Shown here: positions 1 through 8,636 of the stretch, piece after piece
Numbering within the stretch: position 1 is the stretch's first letter
Layout: every line of letters begins with the position of its first letter
NCBI GenBank assembly: GCA_021780225.1
Contig: JAJXZF010000023.1
Coordinates: 16,681-80,680, forward strand
Reading direction: 5' to 3'
Source of the DNA: Deltaproteobacteria bacterium
Lineage (GTDB): Bacteria; Desulfobacterota; Binatia; Binatales; Binataceae
Length of the DNA: 64,000 bases
Notes under the pieces: model-generated
What the model was told of the DNA's origin: nothing
Seen by the model: only the letters and a program-made list of their open reading frames with translations
Databases searched by the model: none
Translations under genes and position numbers: made by a program

Positions 1-398
1 TTGAGCATCTGCACGATTTCGTACTTCATGCAGTAGAAAACGCCGCTCAGGTTGATCGCGATCACGCGATCCCAATTCTCCAGCAGGCATTCCGCCGTGT
101 TGGTCATCCGGCCCGCGATGCCCGCGTTGTTGAAGGCGCAATCCAGCCGGCCGTGCGCGGCGGCGATTTTTGCGATCAGCGCTTCGACCTGCGCAGGATT
201 CGACATGTCGGCGGCGTGGAACTCGGCCGCGCCGCCCGCGTCACGAATCTCCTTGGCGGCGCGCTCGCCGCCTTCGGCGTTGTAGTCGGCGATCACAACG
301 CGCGCGCCCTCGCGTCCGAACAACAACGCGGTCGCCCGCCCGATTCCCGAACCGCCGCCGGTGATCAATGAAACTTTGCCTTCGACTCGACCTGCCAT
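1..398 (-). CDS. SDR-family NAD(P)-dependent oxidoreductase, C-terminus outside the window
   Basis: Only the first ~132 residues are present; the gene runs off position 1. The N-terminus has the Rossmann cofactor loop TGGGSGIG at residues 13-20, an acidic residue after beta-2 (IADYN, near 37-40) that usually favours NAD(H) over NADP(H), and the NNAG motif at 90-93. The catalytic Ser-Tyr-Lys would lie beyond the edge. The ATG at 398 is preceded by a good GGAG ribosome-binding site about 8 nt upstream. The gene follows the DUF309 gene on the same strand after about 75 nt and may be the distal gene of the thiO-lhr run. The family is certain; the substrate is unknown. Confidence 0.9.
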   Translation of the reverse strand, partial: MAGRVEGKVSLITGGGSGIGRATALLFGREGARVVIADYNAEGGERAAKEIRDAGGAAEFHAADMSNPAQVEALIAKIAAAHGRLDCAFNNAGIAGRMTNTAECLLENWDRVIAINLSGVFYCMKYEIVQML

Positions 399-473
399 GA
401 TTTCTTCTCCTCGTATGTGACAAATCCCTGCTTCATATCGCCGATTACGCACGAGTCCGCAAGCCCGCTTCGA

Positions 474-851
474 TCAACCGGTCGAGGACTGCTCGATACG
501 CCGCAACCGCGGCCGCATCTCCGGCATGTCTGATGCGCTGAAGCAGCGCTCGAGCGCGGCGCGGAGTTGTTCGAGCGCAAGACCGCGATACGTATCCGGC
601 GCGGATCGGAGTTTGCCCCGTGCCTTTTCCCAAAGCCGGGCCGCGCCGCGCGGATTATTCCGTTCGCGATGAAGCAGGGCGGCGGCGGCCTGAATCAGGC
701 CCTGCACGATACCGCGGTCGGGTTCTGGCGCGCCGAGCCAGATTCGCTCCCACGCTTCGTGGGCCTCGAAATAGCGCCCGGCGTTGAACAAATCCACGCC
801 GCGCCACAAGCCCGTCTCGAATTCCCGCTCGGAATGCATCGCAGTTCGCAC
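474..851 (-). CDS. DUF309 domain protein
   Basis: A 125-residue soluble protein. Residues ~15-65 carry the DUF309 signature: a first helix with FNAGRYFEAHEAWERIW followed by GLIQAAAALLH. This conserved His/Glu/Trp pattern defines a small all-helical family of unknown biochemical role. A second ATG (residue 5) could also be the start. The gene lies 84 nt downstream of the Lhr helicase gene on the same strand, so it is probably cotranscribed, although DUF309 genes have no established link to helicases. I assign no function. Confidence 0.8.
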   Translation of the reverse strand: MRTAMHSEREFETGLWRGVDLFNAGRYFEAHEAWERIWLGAPEPDRGIVQGLIQAAAALLHRERNNPRGAARLWEKARGKLRSAPDTYRGLALEQLRAALERCFSASDMPEMRPRLRRIEQSSTG

Positions 852-935
852 CCGCGCGCCGTGCCTGACGGGCGCGGAGGGATACCTCCACTATTGCGCC
901 GCGCGCGAACCGCTCGGCAAGCGTGGAAGCGCGCG

Positions 936-3900
936 TCAGCCGCCGCGGGCCGCGTTGGCAAGAGCGCGGCGGGGCGCGGGACCGGGCAGACCGTCGCGCA
1001 CCAGCGCGCGGCCGTCGGAATGAAATCCGATCGCGGCCAGCGCCGGCACGCGATCGGATTCGAGCGCCGCCGCGCCGTCGATAGTTTCGATCGCGAGCTT
1101 GGGACGCAGTTTGATCAGCGCCGCGAGCGCCGCCGCGAAATCGCGCTCGCTCAGCTCGGCGCCGCCGAGCAAGGCGCGTCCCGCCAGTCCGAGCAGCATC
1201 CGCCCGGAGCGCATCACGAGGAAATTTCCCGGCTCGCGCGCGATCCCGCACGCGGGGGCGAGCCATCCGCACGGATTCGCGGGATCCGCGGTGCAAAGCG
1301 CAAGCGGCTCGGCGGACACGTCCTCGACGCGCGCCGCGCGCAACATTTCGAGCGCTTCGGGCAAGGCGTATTGCTCGCCGCCAAGTCCATGGACGAAATA
1401 ACCGCGGCGGATGGTTCCCGCGTATTCCATCCGGCGCAGCGCAAAAATCAGTTCGCGCCACGGCGGCGCGGTTTCGTCCGCGGCGGCCATCTCGCGCGTC
1501 AGCACGCCATTGCGTTCGAGCAGCTCAAGCGCCGCGCCGCGCATCGCGTCGGAGTCGCCGGCATCGTCGTTCGATTCGGGCCGGGCTTCGGGCAGAACCG
1601 GCGCCCAGCGTCCGGCGACGCTCGATTTCAGGCGGGCGCGGATCGCCGCGTCGCGCTTGAGGCCCTCGCGCGATCCATCGCCGGTCAGCGCGGCGCGCGC
1701 GGCCTGCCCGCCAGCGAGCATCCGCAACGGCCCAAAGCTGTCGTTCGAGGCGCGACCGAGGGCGGCCAGGCGCCAAAGCGCCCGCAGGGCGTCGCGTTCG
1801 GAAAGATTCGCCCGTTCCGCCAGCTCGTCGAGAAATTGCGCTCCGCCCGCGCGGAGCGCGGCGTCGGCCGCGGCCAGGCGCGGATCGTCGCGCACGCGCG
1901 CGTCACTTTCGCCGCCGGCAAAATTCCGGATTCCGCCGCGCCGGCGCACAAAGCGGATTTTCGCGGGAACCGGGCCGGCTTCCGCGTCAGGCGCGTCGTC
2001 ATGCGCGGCGACCCATCGCCACGCCCCCGACGCGCAGGCGAGGTCGAGCAGTTCGGGCCGGTATCCTAGGATGCGCGCGGGCAGCAGCGCGCGCTCCCAG
2101 ACCGCCGGCGCGAAAGCCATCCCTTCGAGCCGCCGCAAAACTTCCGCGACGCTATCGACAATGGGCGGCAGGCCGGCGCCGATTTGCAGCCAGCGCAGCC
2201 GAAACGCCGCGAAGGCGCGCGCGTCCGCAGGCTCGGCCTCGGCGCGGAGACGGCTCAGCGTATGGCGATGCAGCCGATGGAGCACGTACCGATCGCACCA
2301 TTGCGGCGGCGCTCCCGCGAGCACGGGCGCGGTGAAATTGCCGCGAAAGATCGCGCCGCGCGCCTCGAGTCCAATCAGGATGCGCTCCGCTTCGGCGGCC
2401 GCTATTCCGACCCGCCCGGCGATTTCCGCTGCGGCCGCCGGCAGCGCCGCCGCCATCGCGCGCCGCACGATTTCAGTGAGCGCCGCGTCGCGATCGGCGC
2501 CGCCCGCCGGATGCGGAAACAAACGGCCCTGCATGTCGATCGCATCGGGATAGGCGGCGGCGTACAGCGCCGCGTCCTCGGCTGCGAGCAGCATCGCGAG
2601 GCCGCCGGGCGTGCGCCGCATCCGTAAAACGCGCCCGGATTGTTCGAGCTGATCGGCAAGCTTGAGGACGGCGTCGCCAAGCGCGCGCAGTTCCGGCGTC
2701 GCAATCGCGCCGCGTTCGCGAATCAGCTCGTGCAGTTCGTCGGAATTGCGCGGGCGATAGCCGGCCGCGGTTCCATCGAGTTCGGCGCCGACGCGCGCGA
2801 TCGCCTCGGCGGCGATCATGCCCGAGAGATCGTCCGCACGGAAAACCTCTTCGGCCAGCGCGCGATTCATCGTCACCGAACGGCTGCGGCGGTCGGCGCG
2901 CTCGCCGCCGTCGAGGAACGAATAGTCCCACGCCAGCAGGATGCGCTGCGCGAAGACCGAGGGCGCGACGCTGTCGACCAGGCGCACGCGCACGTCGCCG
3001 CGCTCGATTCCGGCGAGCATCGCGGCCAGGCCGTCGGCGTCGGCCGATTCCCGCAGGCACTCGCGCATCGTTTCGGCGACGACAAAATGATCCGGAATTT
3101 CGATCGTGGGCGGACGGTTTTCGAAGCAGGCGTTGCGGCGCGGGAAGATCGCCGCGATCAGCTCCTGCGTGCGCATCCGCTGCAGCCACGCCGGCACCTT
3201 GCGTCCGCCGAGCGAACGCATCACGCCAAGCGCGCGCGTCGCGACGTGGCGGAAACGCACCTCGAACATCGGCGCGTCGAGCATCGCCTGCCCGAGCACG
3301 CCGGCCGCGCGGCGCGAATCGAGCATCGCGAGCAGATCGCCCAGCTCGAAGCTGTGGCGCGAATTGAGCGCGAGCAGCGCGGCGTCGTCGATCGCGGAGG
3401 CCTGAATTTCGAAATCGAACGACTGGCACAGGCGCTTGCGCAGCGCGAGGCCGAGGCCGCGATTGAAGCGGATTCCGAACGGCGCGTGGATCACGACCTG
3501 CGTGCCGCCCACCCCGTCGAAAAACCGCTCGACCACGATCGTCCGTTCGTCGGGCACGACGCCCAGCGCGGCGACGCCGCGGCGAATCCACGCCACCGCC
3601 TGCACGGCGGCGTTTTCGTCGAGCGCGCAGGCCGCTTGCATCCAGTTGACGGCGCGCGCTTCGCCCTCTTCGCCGGCCGCGGCCATCCGGGCGATCTCGC
3701 GGCGCAGTTCGGTGACTTCCGCCGAAAGCGCGGCGGAGCGGCCGCCGGCCTCGGTCTGCCAGAACGGCAGCGACGGCGCCATCCCGGGGGCCGGCTCGAC
3801 CAGCAGGCGGTTTTTCGAGATGCCGAGGATCCGCCACGGCATCGAGCCGAGCGAAAAAATGTCGCCGCGCGACGATTCTTGCGCGAAGTCCTCTTCGACA

Positions 3901-5492
3901 TCGCCGATCTTGCGTCCTTCGGACGCGATCACCGCGTCGAGATTGCCGCTCTCCGGAATCGTGCCGCCGGAAGTGATCGCGGCGAGCCGTCCGCCGCGCC
4001 GGGGACGCACGCGCCGCGCCTCAAGGTCGTAATAAATCTTCGGCGCGGCGCCCGTGATTCGTTCGGGCAGCGCGGCCGCCATCTGTTCGAGCAGCCGCTC
4101 GAGTTCGCTTTCGCCGAGTTCGGCGAAGTTATGGGCGGCGCGCAGGATCGCCAGCAGCTCTGAACGGGCGATATCCTCCTCTTCGGCCGCGATCGCCACG
4201 ATCTGCTGAGCGGCGACGTCGAGCGGCGCGCGCGCGACTTCGACTTCGTCCAGCCGGCCGGCCCGAATCGCGCGGACCGCGGCGCCGCACTCGATCAGGT
4301 CGTCGGTGGTGAGCGCGAAGAAGCGGCCTTTGGGCGTCGCGCCCAACTGATGGCCCGAGCGGCCGATGCGCTGCACGGCGGCCGAGATCGATTTGGGCGA
4401 ATCGATCTGGCAGACGAGATCGACCGCGCCGACGTCGATTCCAAGTTCGAGCGACGCCGTCGCGACGATCGCTTTCAGCCCGCCCGACTTGAGCCGCTGT
4501 TCGGCCTTGAGGCGCTCCGCGCGCGCGAGGCTCCCGTGATGGGCCATCACGGCGTCCGCGCCAATTCGCTTTTGCAACGCGAGCGCGATGCGCTCGGCCC
4601 ATCGCCGCGAAAGCGTGAACACCAGGGTCGTGCGATGCTCCCGGATAAGGCCGGCGACCGTGTCGTACATCGCCTCCCAGTGCTGATGGGTCGCGAGCGG
4701 GCCGAGTTCCGGCCCTGGCGCGATAACCGACAGATCGAGCGCGCGCGGCGCATCGTCGGCCCGCACGATCTCGACCGGCCGGGGCCGGCGCGCGCCGCCG
4801 GGTTCGATCTCGCCGCCGGCAAGAAAGGCCGCCAGCGCCGCGATCGGATTGAGCGTCGCGGACAGGCCGATACGAATCGGACGGGGCGCGCCGGAGCGGC
4901 GCACCAGCCGCTCCAGCCGCTCCAGCGTGAGCGCCAGATGGGCGCCGCGCTTGTCGCCGGCGATCGCGTGCAGCTCGTCAACGATCACGTAGCGGACGGC
5001 GCGGAGCTTCTCGCGAAAGCGCGGCGAGGTCAGCAGTATAAACAGCGACTCGGGCGTGGTGACCAGAATATGCGGCGGCCGCCGCAGCATCGCATTGCGC
5101 TCATGCGCGGGCGTGTCGCCGGTGCGCAGGCCGGCGCGCACCTGCGCCAGCTCGATTCCCAGCGCGGCGGCGGCGGCGCGCACGCCGGCCAGCGGCTCTT
5201 CCAGATTCAGCCGGATATCGTTGGCGAGCGCTTTCAGCGGCGAGACATAGAGGACCGAAACCGTGTCGGTCAGGCGGCCGGCGGCGGCCTCGCCCGTCAG
5301 GCGATCGATCGCCCACATGAAAGCGGCGAGGGTTTTGCCGCTGCCGGTGGGCGCGCAGAGCAGCACGTCGTGGCCGGGCGATGCGGCGGCGCGCGCGATT
5401 ACCGGCCATCCGCGTTCCTGAGCCGGCGACGGCGCGCCGAAACGGAGCCGGAACCACTCGCGCACGGCGGGATTGAAATCGGCGAGCGCCAC
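936..5492 (-). CDS. lhr: large Lhr-type ATP-dependent DNA helicase
   Basis: A 1518-residue superfamily-2 helicase, the full length expected for bacterial Lhr. The helicase core has motif I APTGSGKT at residues 47-54, the DEVH-box variant DELH near 172 and motif III SATLNP. Motifs V/VI (ATASLELGIDVG, QRIGRSGHQ) follow in the second RecA fold. The last ~650 residues match the winged-helix, beta-barrel and Lhr C-terminal region by length and order rather than by clear motifs. Lhr proteins translocate 3'-5' on single-stranded DNA and unwind DNA and RNA:DNA hybrids, probably in repair. The start is a GTG at 5492. The gene sits in a minus-strand run with thiO and the receiver-like gene upstream. 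Long open frames on the opposite strand are codon-bias shadows. Confidence 0.95.
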   Translation of the reverse strand: MALADFNPAVREWFRLRFGAPSPAQERGWPVIARAAASPGHDVLLCAPTGSGKTLAAFMWAIDRLTGEAAAGRLTDTVSVLYVSPLKALANDIRLNLEEPLAGVRAAAAALGIELAQVRAGLRTGDTPAHERNAMLRRPPHILVTTPESLFILLTSPRFREKLRAVRYVIVDELHAIAGDKRGAHLALTLERLERLVRRSGAPRPIRIGLSATLNPIAALAAFLAGGEIEPGGARRPRPVEIVRADDAPRALDLSVIAPGPELGPLATHQHWEAMYDTVAGLIREHRTTLVFTLSRRWAERIALALQKRIGADAVMAHHGSLARAERLKAEQRLKSGGLKAIVATASLELGIDVGAVDLVCQIDSPKSISAAVQRIGRSGHQLGATPKGRFFALTTDDLIECGAAVRAIRAGRLDEVEVARAPLDVAAQQIVAIAAEEEDIARSELLAILRAAHNFAELGESELERLLEQMAAALPERITGAAPKIYYDLEARRVRPRRGGRLAAITSGGTIPESGNLDAVIASEGRKIGDVEEDFAQESSRGDIFSLGSMPWRILGISKNRLLVEPAPGMAPSLPFWQTEAGGRSAALSAEVTELRREIARMAAAGEEGEARAVNWMQAACALDENAAVQAVAWIRRGVAALGVVPDERTIVVERFFDGVGGTQVVIHAPFGIRFNRGLGLALRKRLCQSFDFEIQASAIDDAALLALNSRHSFELGDLLAMLDSRRAAGVLGQAMLDAPMFEVRFRHVATRALGVMRSLGGRKVPAWLQRMRTQELIAAIFPRRNACFENRPPTIEIPDHFVVAETMRECLRESADADGLAAMLAGIERGDVRVRLVDSVAPSVFAQRILLAWDYSFLDGGERADRRSRSVTMNRALAEEVFRADDLSGMIAAEAIARVGAELDGTAAGYRPRNSDELHELIRERGAIATPELRALGDAVLKLADQLEQSGRVLRMRRTPGGLAMLLAAEDAALYAAAYPDAIDMQGRLFPHPAGGADRDAALTEIVRRAMAAALPAAAAEIAGRVGIAAAEAERILIGLEARGAIFRGNFTAPVLAGAPPQWCDRYVLHRLHRHTLSRLRAEAEPADARAFAAFRLRWLQIGAGLPPIVDSVAEVLRRLEGMAFAPAVWERALLPARILGYRPELLDLACASGAWRWVAAHDDAPDAEAGPVPAKIRFVRRRGGIRNFAGGESDARVRDDPRLAAADAALRAGGAQFLDELAERANLSERDALRALWRLAALGRASNDSFGPLRMLAGGQAARAALTGDGSREGLKRDAAIRARLKSSVAGRWAPVLPEARPESNDDAGDSDAMRGAALELLERNGVLTREMAAADETAPPWRELIFALRRMEYAGTIRRGYFVHGLGGEQYALPEALEMLRAARVEDVSAEPLALCTADPANPCGWLAPACGIAREPGNFLVMRSGRMLLGLAGRALLGGAELSERDFAAALAALIKLRPKLAIETIDGAAALESDRVPALAAIGFHSDGRALVRDGLPGPAPRRALANAARGG

Positions 5493-5567
5493 GAGCGGAT
5501 TCTAGCATGCGGCGGCGGCGCCAACCCCTCGCGCCGCGCTCAAACCCGGCCCGGGCGGCGGGCGCTT

Positions 5568-5918
5568 TCAGGCTTTGAGCAGTTCGGGCAGACGGGCGGT
5601 AAACTCACTGCGCGAGAGCGTCAGATCGAAACCGGCGGCGCGCGCCGCCTTGAACGCCTTGAGATCGACGTGCGAGGCGAATGCGACGATGCGCGCGCCG
5701 GGCGCCGCGGCGCGCATCGCGACGAGCGTCTCCGCCGCTGGAAAATGGCTGTCCGAGAGATCGACGAAGACGATTGACGGAGTGGATTCGGAGACGCGGA
5801 CGCGGGCGATTTCGAGCGTCGCGGCGGGCGCGCACGCGACGCCGAGCGCCGCGGCGACGCCCTCGATTCGCGACCGCAGCATCAGGTCGCGCACCAGCAT
5901 CAGCACCGTCGCCGCCAT
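5568..5918 (-). CDS. receiver-like protein lacking canonical phosphorylation residues
   Basis: A 116-residue stand-alone protein with the beta/alpha alternation of a CheY fold. VLMLVRDLMLRSRI replaces the usual N-terminal acidic pair; IVFVDLSDSHFP occupies the beta-3/phospho-Asp position; IVAFASHVD stands at the Ser/Thr switch; the beta-5 segment reads LTLSRSEF where the invariant Lys-Pro is expected. The Asp near residue 61 is therefore present, but the acidic pocket and the Lys are missing, suggesting a pseudo-receiver acting by protein contact. It lies 29 nt after thiO and 75 nt before lhr on the same strand. No output domain is present. Fold assignment is moderately sure; partner and role are unknown. 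Confidence 0.6.
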   Translation of the reverse strand: MAATVLMLVRDLMLRSRIEGVAAALGVACAPAATLEIARVRVSESTPSIVFVDLSDSHFPAAETLVAMRAAAPGARIVAFASHVDLKAFKAARAAGFDLTLSRSEFTARLPELLKA

Positions 5919-5947
5919 CGCTTCAACGCCTCATCCGACGAGTGGAT

Positions 5948-7057
5948 TCACGCCTGCGCGAAACGCGCGGCCGAGAACGGCGCGAGATCGATCGGCGGTT
6001 TACGTCCCGCGACCAGGTCGGCGATCGTCTCGCCGGTCAACGCGGAGAGCAGGATTCCGCTGCGATAATGACCGGTCGCCCAAATCACGTTGGGCACGGA
6101 GAGCGACGGACCAAGCACCGGCAACAGATCGCGCGTGGCGGGACGCAGACCGGCCCAGGCTTCGCGAAAACGCAACTCGCCGATCGCGGGCGCCATCGCG
6201 GTGGCGCCGCGCGTGATTTTTTCGATTCCGGCGAGCGTCACGCTCTTGTCGTAGCCCGCCTCCTCCATCGTCGAACCGGCCAGAATGCGGCCGTCGCGCC
6301 GCGGCACGAGATAGCCGCGCAAGGAAAAGAGCGCCGGGCCAAGCATCCGCGGCCGCGCATCGAAACAAAGTATTTGCCCGCGCACCGGAAACAGCCGCAC
6401 GCGATCCTGCTCGAGGCCGCGAATTTCGTGCGACCATGAGCCCGCCGCGATAATCACGAGGTCCGCGTCGATACGAACGCCGTCGTCAAGGACCACGCCG
6501 ACAACGCGGCCGCCCGCCGTCGCGATCGCGTCAACGCGCGAATTCTCGCGAAATTGCGCGCCCGCGGCGAGCGCCGCCGCGATATACGCCTGCGTCAGCT
6601 TGCGATTATCCAGACGGCGGTTATCCGGAAAATGCAACGCATGAACGGTCGCCGGCGAAATCGCGGGTTCGAGCCGGCGCGCCTCCGCGGGCGACAATTC
6701 CTCGACCAATGCGCCGCACTCGCGATGCCATCGGGCGCGCGCGATCAATTCCGCGCGTTCGGCTTCATCCAGCGCGAGGTAAAGAATTCCCTGCGCGTCG
6801 TATTCCGGGTCGACGCCGGACTCGGCCGCGAGCCGCTCCGCCGCGGCGTCGAATACGCGGCGGCCGGCCATGCACAGGTCAAAGAATACGCCCGCGCTTT
6901 GCGCCTCGGCCTGCGGCGCGATCATGCCGGCCGCGGCCCACGACGCCTCGCGGCCCAGCCGTCCGCGTTCAAGCACAGTCACCGCGACGCCCTCGCGCGC
7001 GAGCCGCCACGCGATCGCGCCGCCGATTATTCCGCCTCCGACAATTACCGCTTTCAC
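5948..7057 (-). CDS. thiO: glycine oxidase ThiO / DAO-family FAD oxidoreductase
   Basis: A 369-residue FAD-dependent amine oxidase of the DAO family. The dinucleotide-binding motif is at the extreme N-terminus (VGGGIIGGAIAWRLA, residues 5-19), followed by EASWAAAGMIAPQAE, typical of glycine oxidases. The C-terminal segment GHYRSGILLSALTGE is the FAD-contacting ThiO signature. ThiO oxidises glycine to iminoglycine for the thiazole moiety of thiamine. No thiS, thiG or thiE gene lies beside it and I see no TPP riboswitch upstream, so thiamine synthesis is inferred from family only. The start codon is GTG. It heads a minus-strand run into the receiver-like gene. Confidence 0.85.
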   Translation of the reverse strand: MKAVIVGGGIIGGAIAWRLAREGVAVTVLERGRLGREASWAAAGMIAPQAEAQSAGVFFDLCMAGRRVFDAAAERLAAESGVDPEYDAQGILYLALDEAERAELIARARWHRECGALVEELSPAEARRLEPAISPATVHALHFPDNRRLDNRKLTQAYIAAALAAGAQFRENSRVDAIATAGGRVVGVVLDDGVRIDADLVIIAAGSWSHEIRGLEQDRVRLFPVRGQILCFDARPRMLGPALFSLRGYLVPRRDGRILAGSTMEEAGYDKSVTLAGIEKITRGATAMAPAIGELRFREAWAGLRPATRDLLPVLGPSLSVPNVIWATGHYRSGILLSALTGETIADLVAGRKPPIDLAPFSAARFAQA

Positions 7058-7203
7058 GTCAAATCGACCCGCCTGACATCCGGTTCATTCGCTAGCTTAG
7101 CGGCGCGCGCGGGGGTATTCCATCGAGCAGGCCCGGCGCGCCCGCGTCCGGCGAAACGCGCAGGCGCGATTTCATGCGGCGCGAGAACGGGGGAATGAAT
7201 GCG

Positions 7204-8364
7204 ATGAAGCGTCCGATGCGCGGTATCGACACTCGATTGATCCATGCCGGCGAACCGGAGCCGCTGATCGAAGGCGCCGTCAGCATGCCAATCTTTCAAT
7301 CTTCGACCTTCGCCTATCGCGGCGGGACCGACTATCACGCGCTGCGCTATATCCGGCTCAGCAACACGCCGAATCACGACGTGCTGCATCGCAAACTGGC
7401 CGCGATCGAAAACGCCGAGGCCGCGCTGGTGCTGGCGAGCGGGATGGCGGCCGTCACGTCCACGCTGATGACCCTGATGGACGCGGGCGAGCGGATGATC
7501 GCGCAGGATTGCCTGTACGGCGGCACGCACGATTTGATGCGTCACGAATTCCAGCGCTTTGGGCTAGGCGTGGACTTCGTGGACGGCGGCGCCCCGGAGT
7601 CGTGGGCGCGAGCGCTGACGCCGAAGACCCGCGTGTTTTATGTCGAGACGATATCGAACCCGCTGATGCGGGTCGCGGATTTGCGCGCCGCCGTAAGTTT
7701 CGCGCACGCCCACGGACTGATCGCGATCGTTGACAACACCTTCGCGAGCCCGATCAATTTCCGCCCCGCCGACGCCGGCTTCGATCTGTCAATTCACAGC
7801 GCCACCAAGTATCTCGGAGGCCATTCCGATATCGTCGCCGGCGCCGTCATCGGCCGCGCTGAATTGATTTCGCGAATCGCCCGCACCGCGGCGCATCTTG
7901 GCGGATCGCTCGATCCGCACGCCTGCTTCCTGATGCATCGCGGGATGAAAACTTTGGGAGTCCGCGTCCGCCATCAGAACCGGACCGCCGCCGCGATCGC
8001 GCGGTCGCTTTCAGGTCACGCGAAAATTCTCAAGGTCAACTATCCGGGCCTGGAAAGCCATCCCGACCACGCTCGCGCGCGCGAACTGTTCGACGGCTTC
8101 GGCGGGATGCTGAGTTTCGAGATGCGCGGCGGAGTCGGCGCCGCCGACACGCTGATCGCAAACCTGACGCTGCCGATCAGCGCGCCCAGCCTCGGCGGCG
8201 TCGAGAGCCTGATCACGCGGCCGGCGACGACCTCGCACTCCGGGATGCCCCGCGCGGATCGCGAACGCGCCGGCATAAATGACGGTCTGATCCGCCTGTC
8301 GCTCGGCCTCGAATCGGCGGACGATCTGCTGGAGGACTTCGGTGCGGCTCTCGAAGCCTGTTAA
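7204..8364 (+). CDS. cystathionine gamma-synthase/lyase-family PLP enzyme
   Basis: About 386 residues, fold-type I PLP enzyme of the Cys/Met metabolism family. The Schiff-base lysine lies in SATKYLGGHSD, preceded by the PLP-binding Asp in VDNTFASP; the YGGTHDL phosphate-binding region and the C-terminal GGVESLITRP signature are intact. Family members catalyse gamma-synthase, beta- or gamma-lyase reactions on sulfur amino acids; sequence alone does not separate them here. Three in-frame ATGs exist (7174, 7195, 7204); 7204 is chosen because a GGGGGA Shine-Dalgarno stretch lies ~8 nt upstream. The gene is divergent from thiO, with ~145 nt shared intergenic DNA and no evident S-box or SAM riboswitch. 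Confidence 0.9.
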   Translation: MKRPMRGIDTRLIHAGEPEPLIEGAVSMPIFQSSTFAYRGGTDYHALRYIRLSNTPNHDVLHRKLAAIENAEAALVLASGMAAVTSTLMTLMDAGERMIAQDCLYGGTHDLMRHEFQRFGLGVDFVDGGAPESWARALTPKTRVFYVETISNPLMRVADLRAAVSFAHAHGLIAIVDNTFASPINFRPADAGFDLSIHSATKYLGGHSDIVAGAVIGRAELISRIARTAAHLGGSLDPHACFLMHRGMKTLGVRVRHQNRTAAAIARSLSGHAKILKVNYPGLESHPDHARARELFDGFGGMLSFEMRGGVGAADTLIANLTLPISAPSLGGVESLITRPATTSHSGMPRADRERAGINDGLIRLSLGLESADDLLEDFGAALEAC

Positions 8365-8636
8365 TCGCGCCAACGCGCGCGAAGCCGGATTTGTCGCATT
8401 TCGATTCATGTCTCAATTCGCGACAACGGTTGTCTCGTCCGCGGGCTATTATGCTTCACTAGGTATTCGGCGCCTGGCCGGAAAATATTTCTGTTGAAAT
8501 CCTGTCGGAAACCCCTTTGAGTTTGAATTTTTGCGATCCGGGACGGCGTCCAACTTGCTATATTGCCAAGGTCGCGAACTCAGGAATCGACCCGACTCGG
8601 GATTGCAAAAATAGAGGTCTCCCAGCTCGCGCTTAA

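Noticed and set aside
567..5777. Long plus-strand open frames (up to ~500 codons) over the Lhr gene
   Set aside because: They are antisense to a gene with intact helicase motifs, are Arg/Gln/Ala-rich without domains, and arise from the codon bias of GC-rich DNA.
7058..7203. Possible TPP riboswitch ahead of thiO or SAM riboswitch ahead of the PLP enzyme
   Set aside because: Neither the CTGAGA thi-box nor an S-box core is present on either strand.
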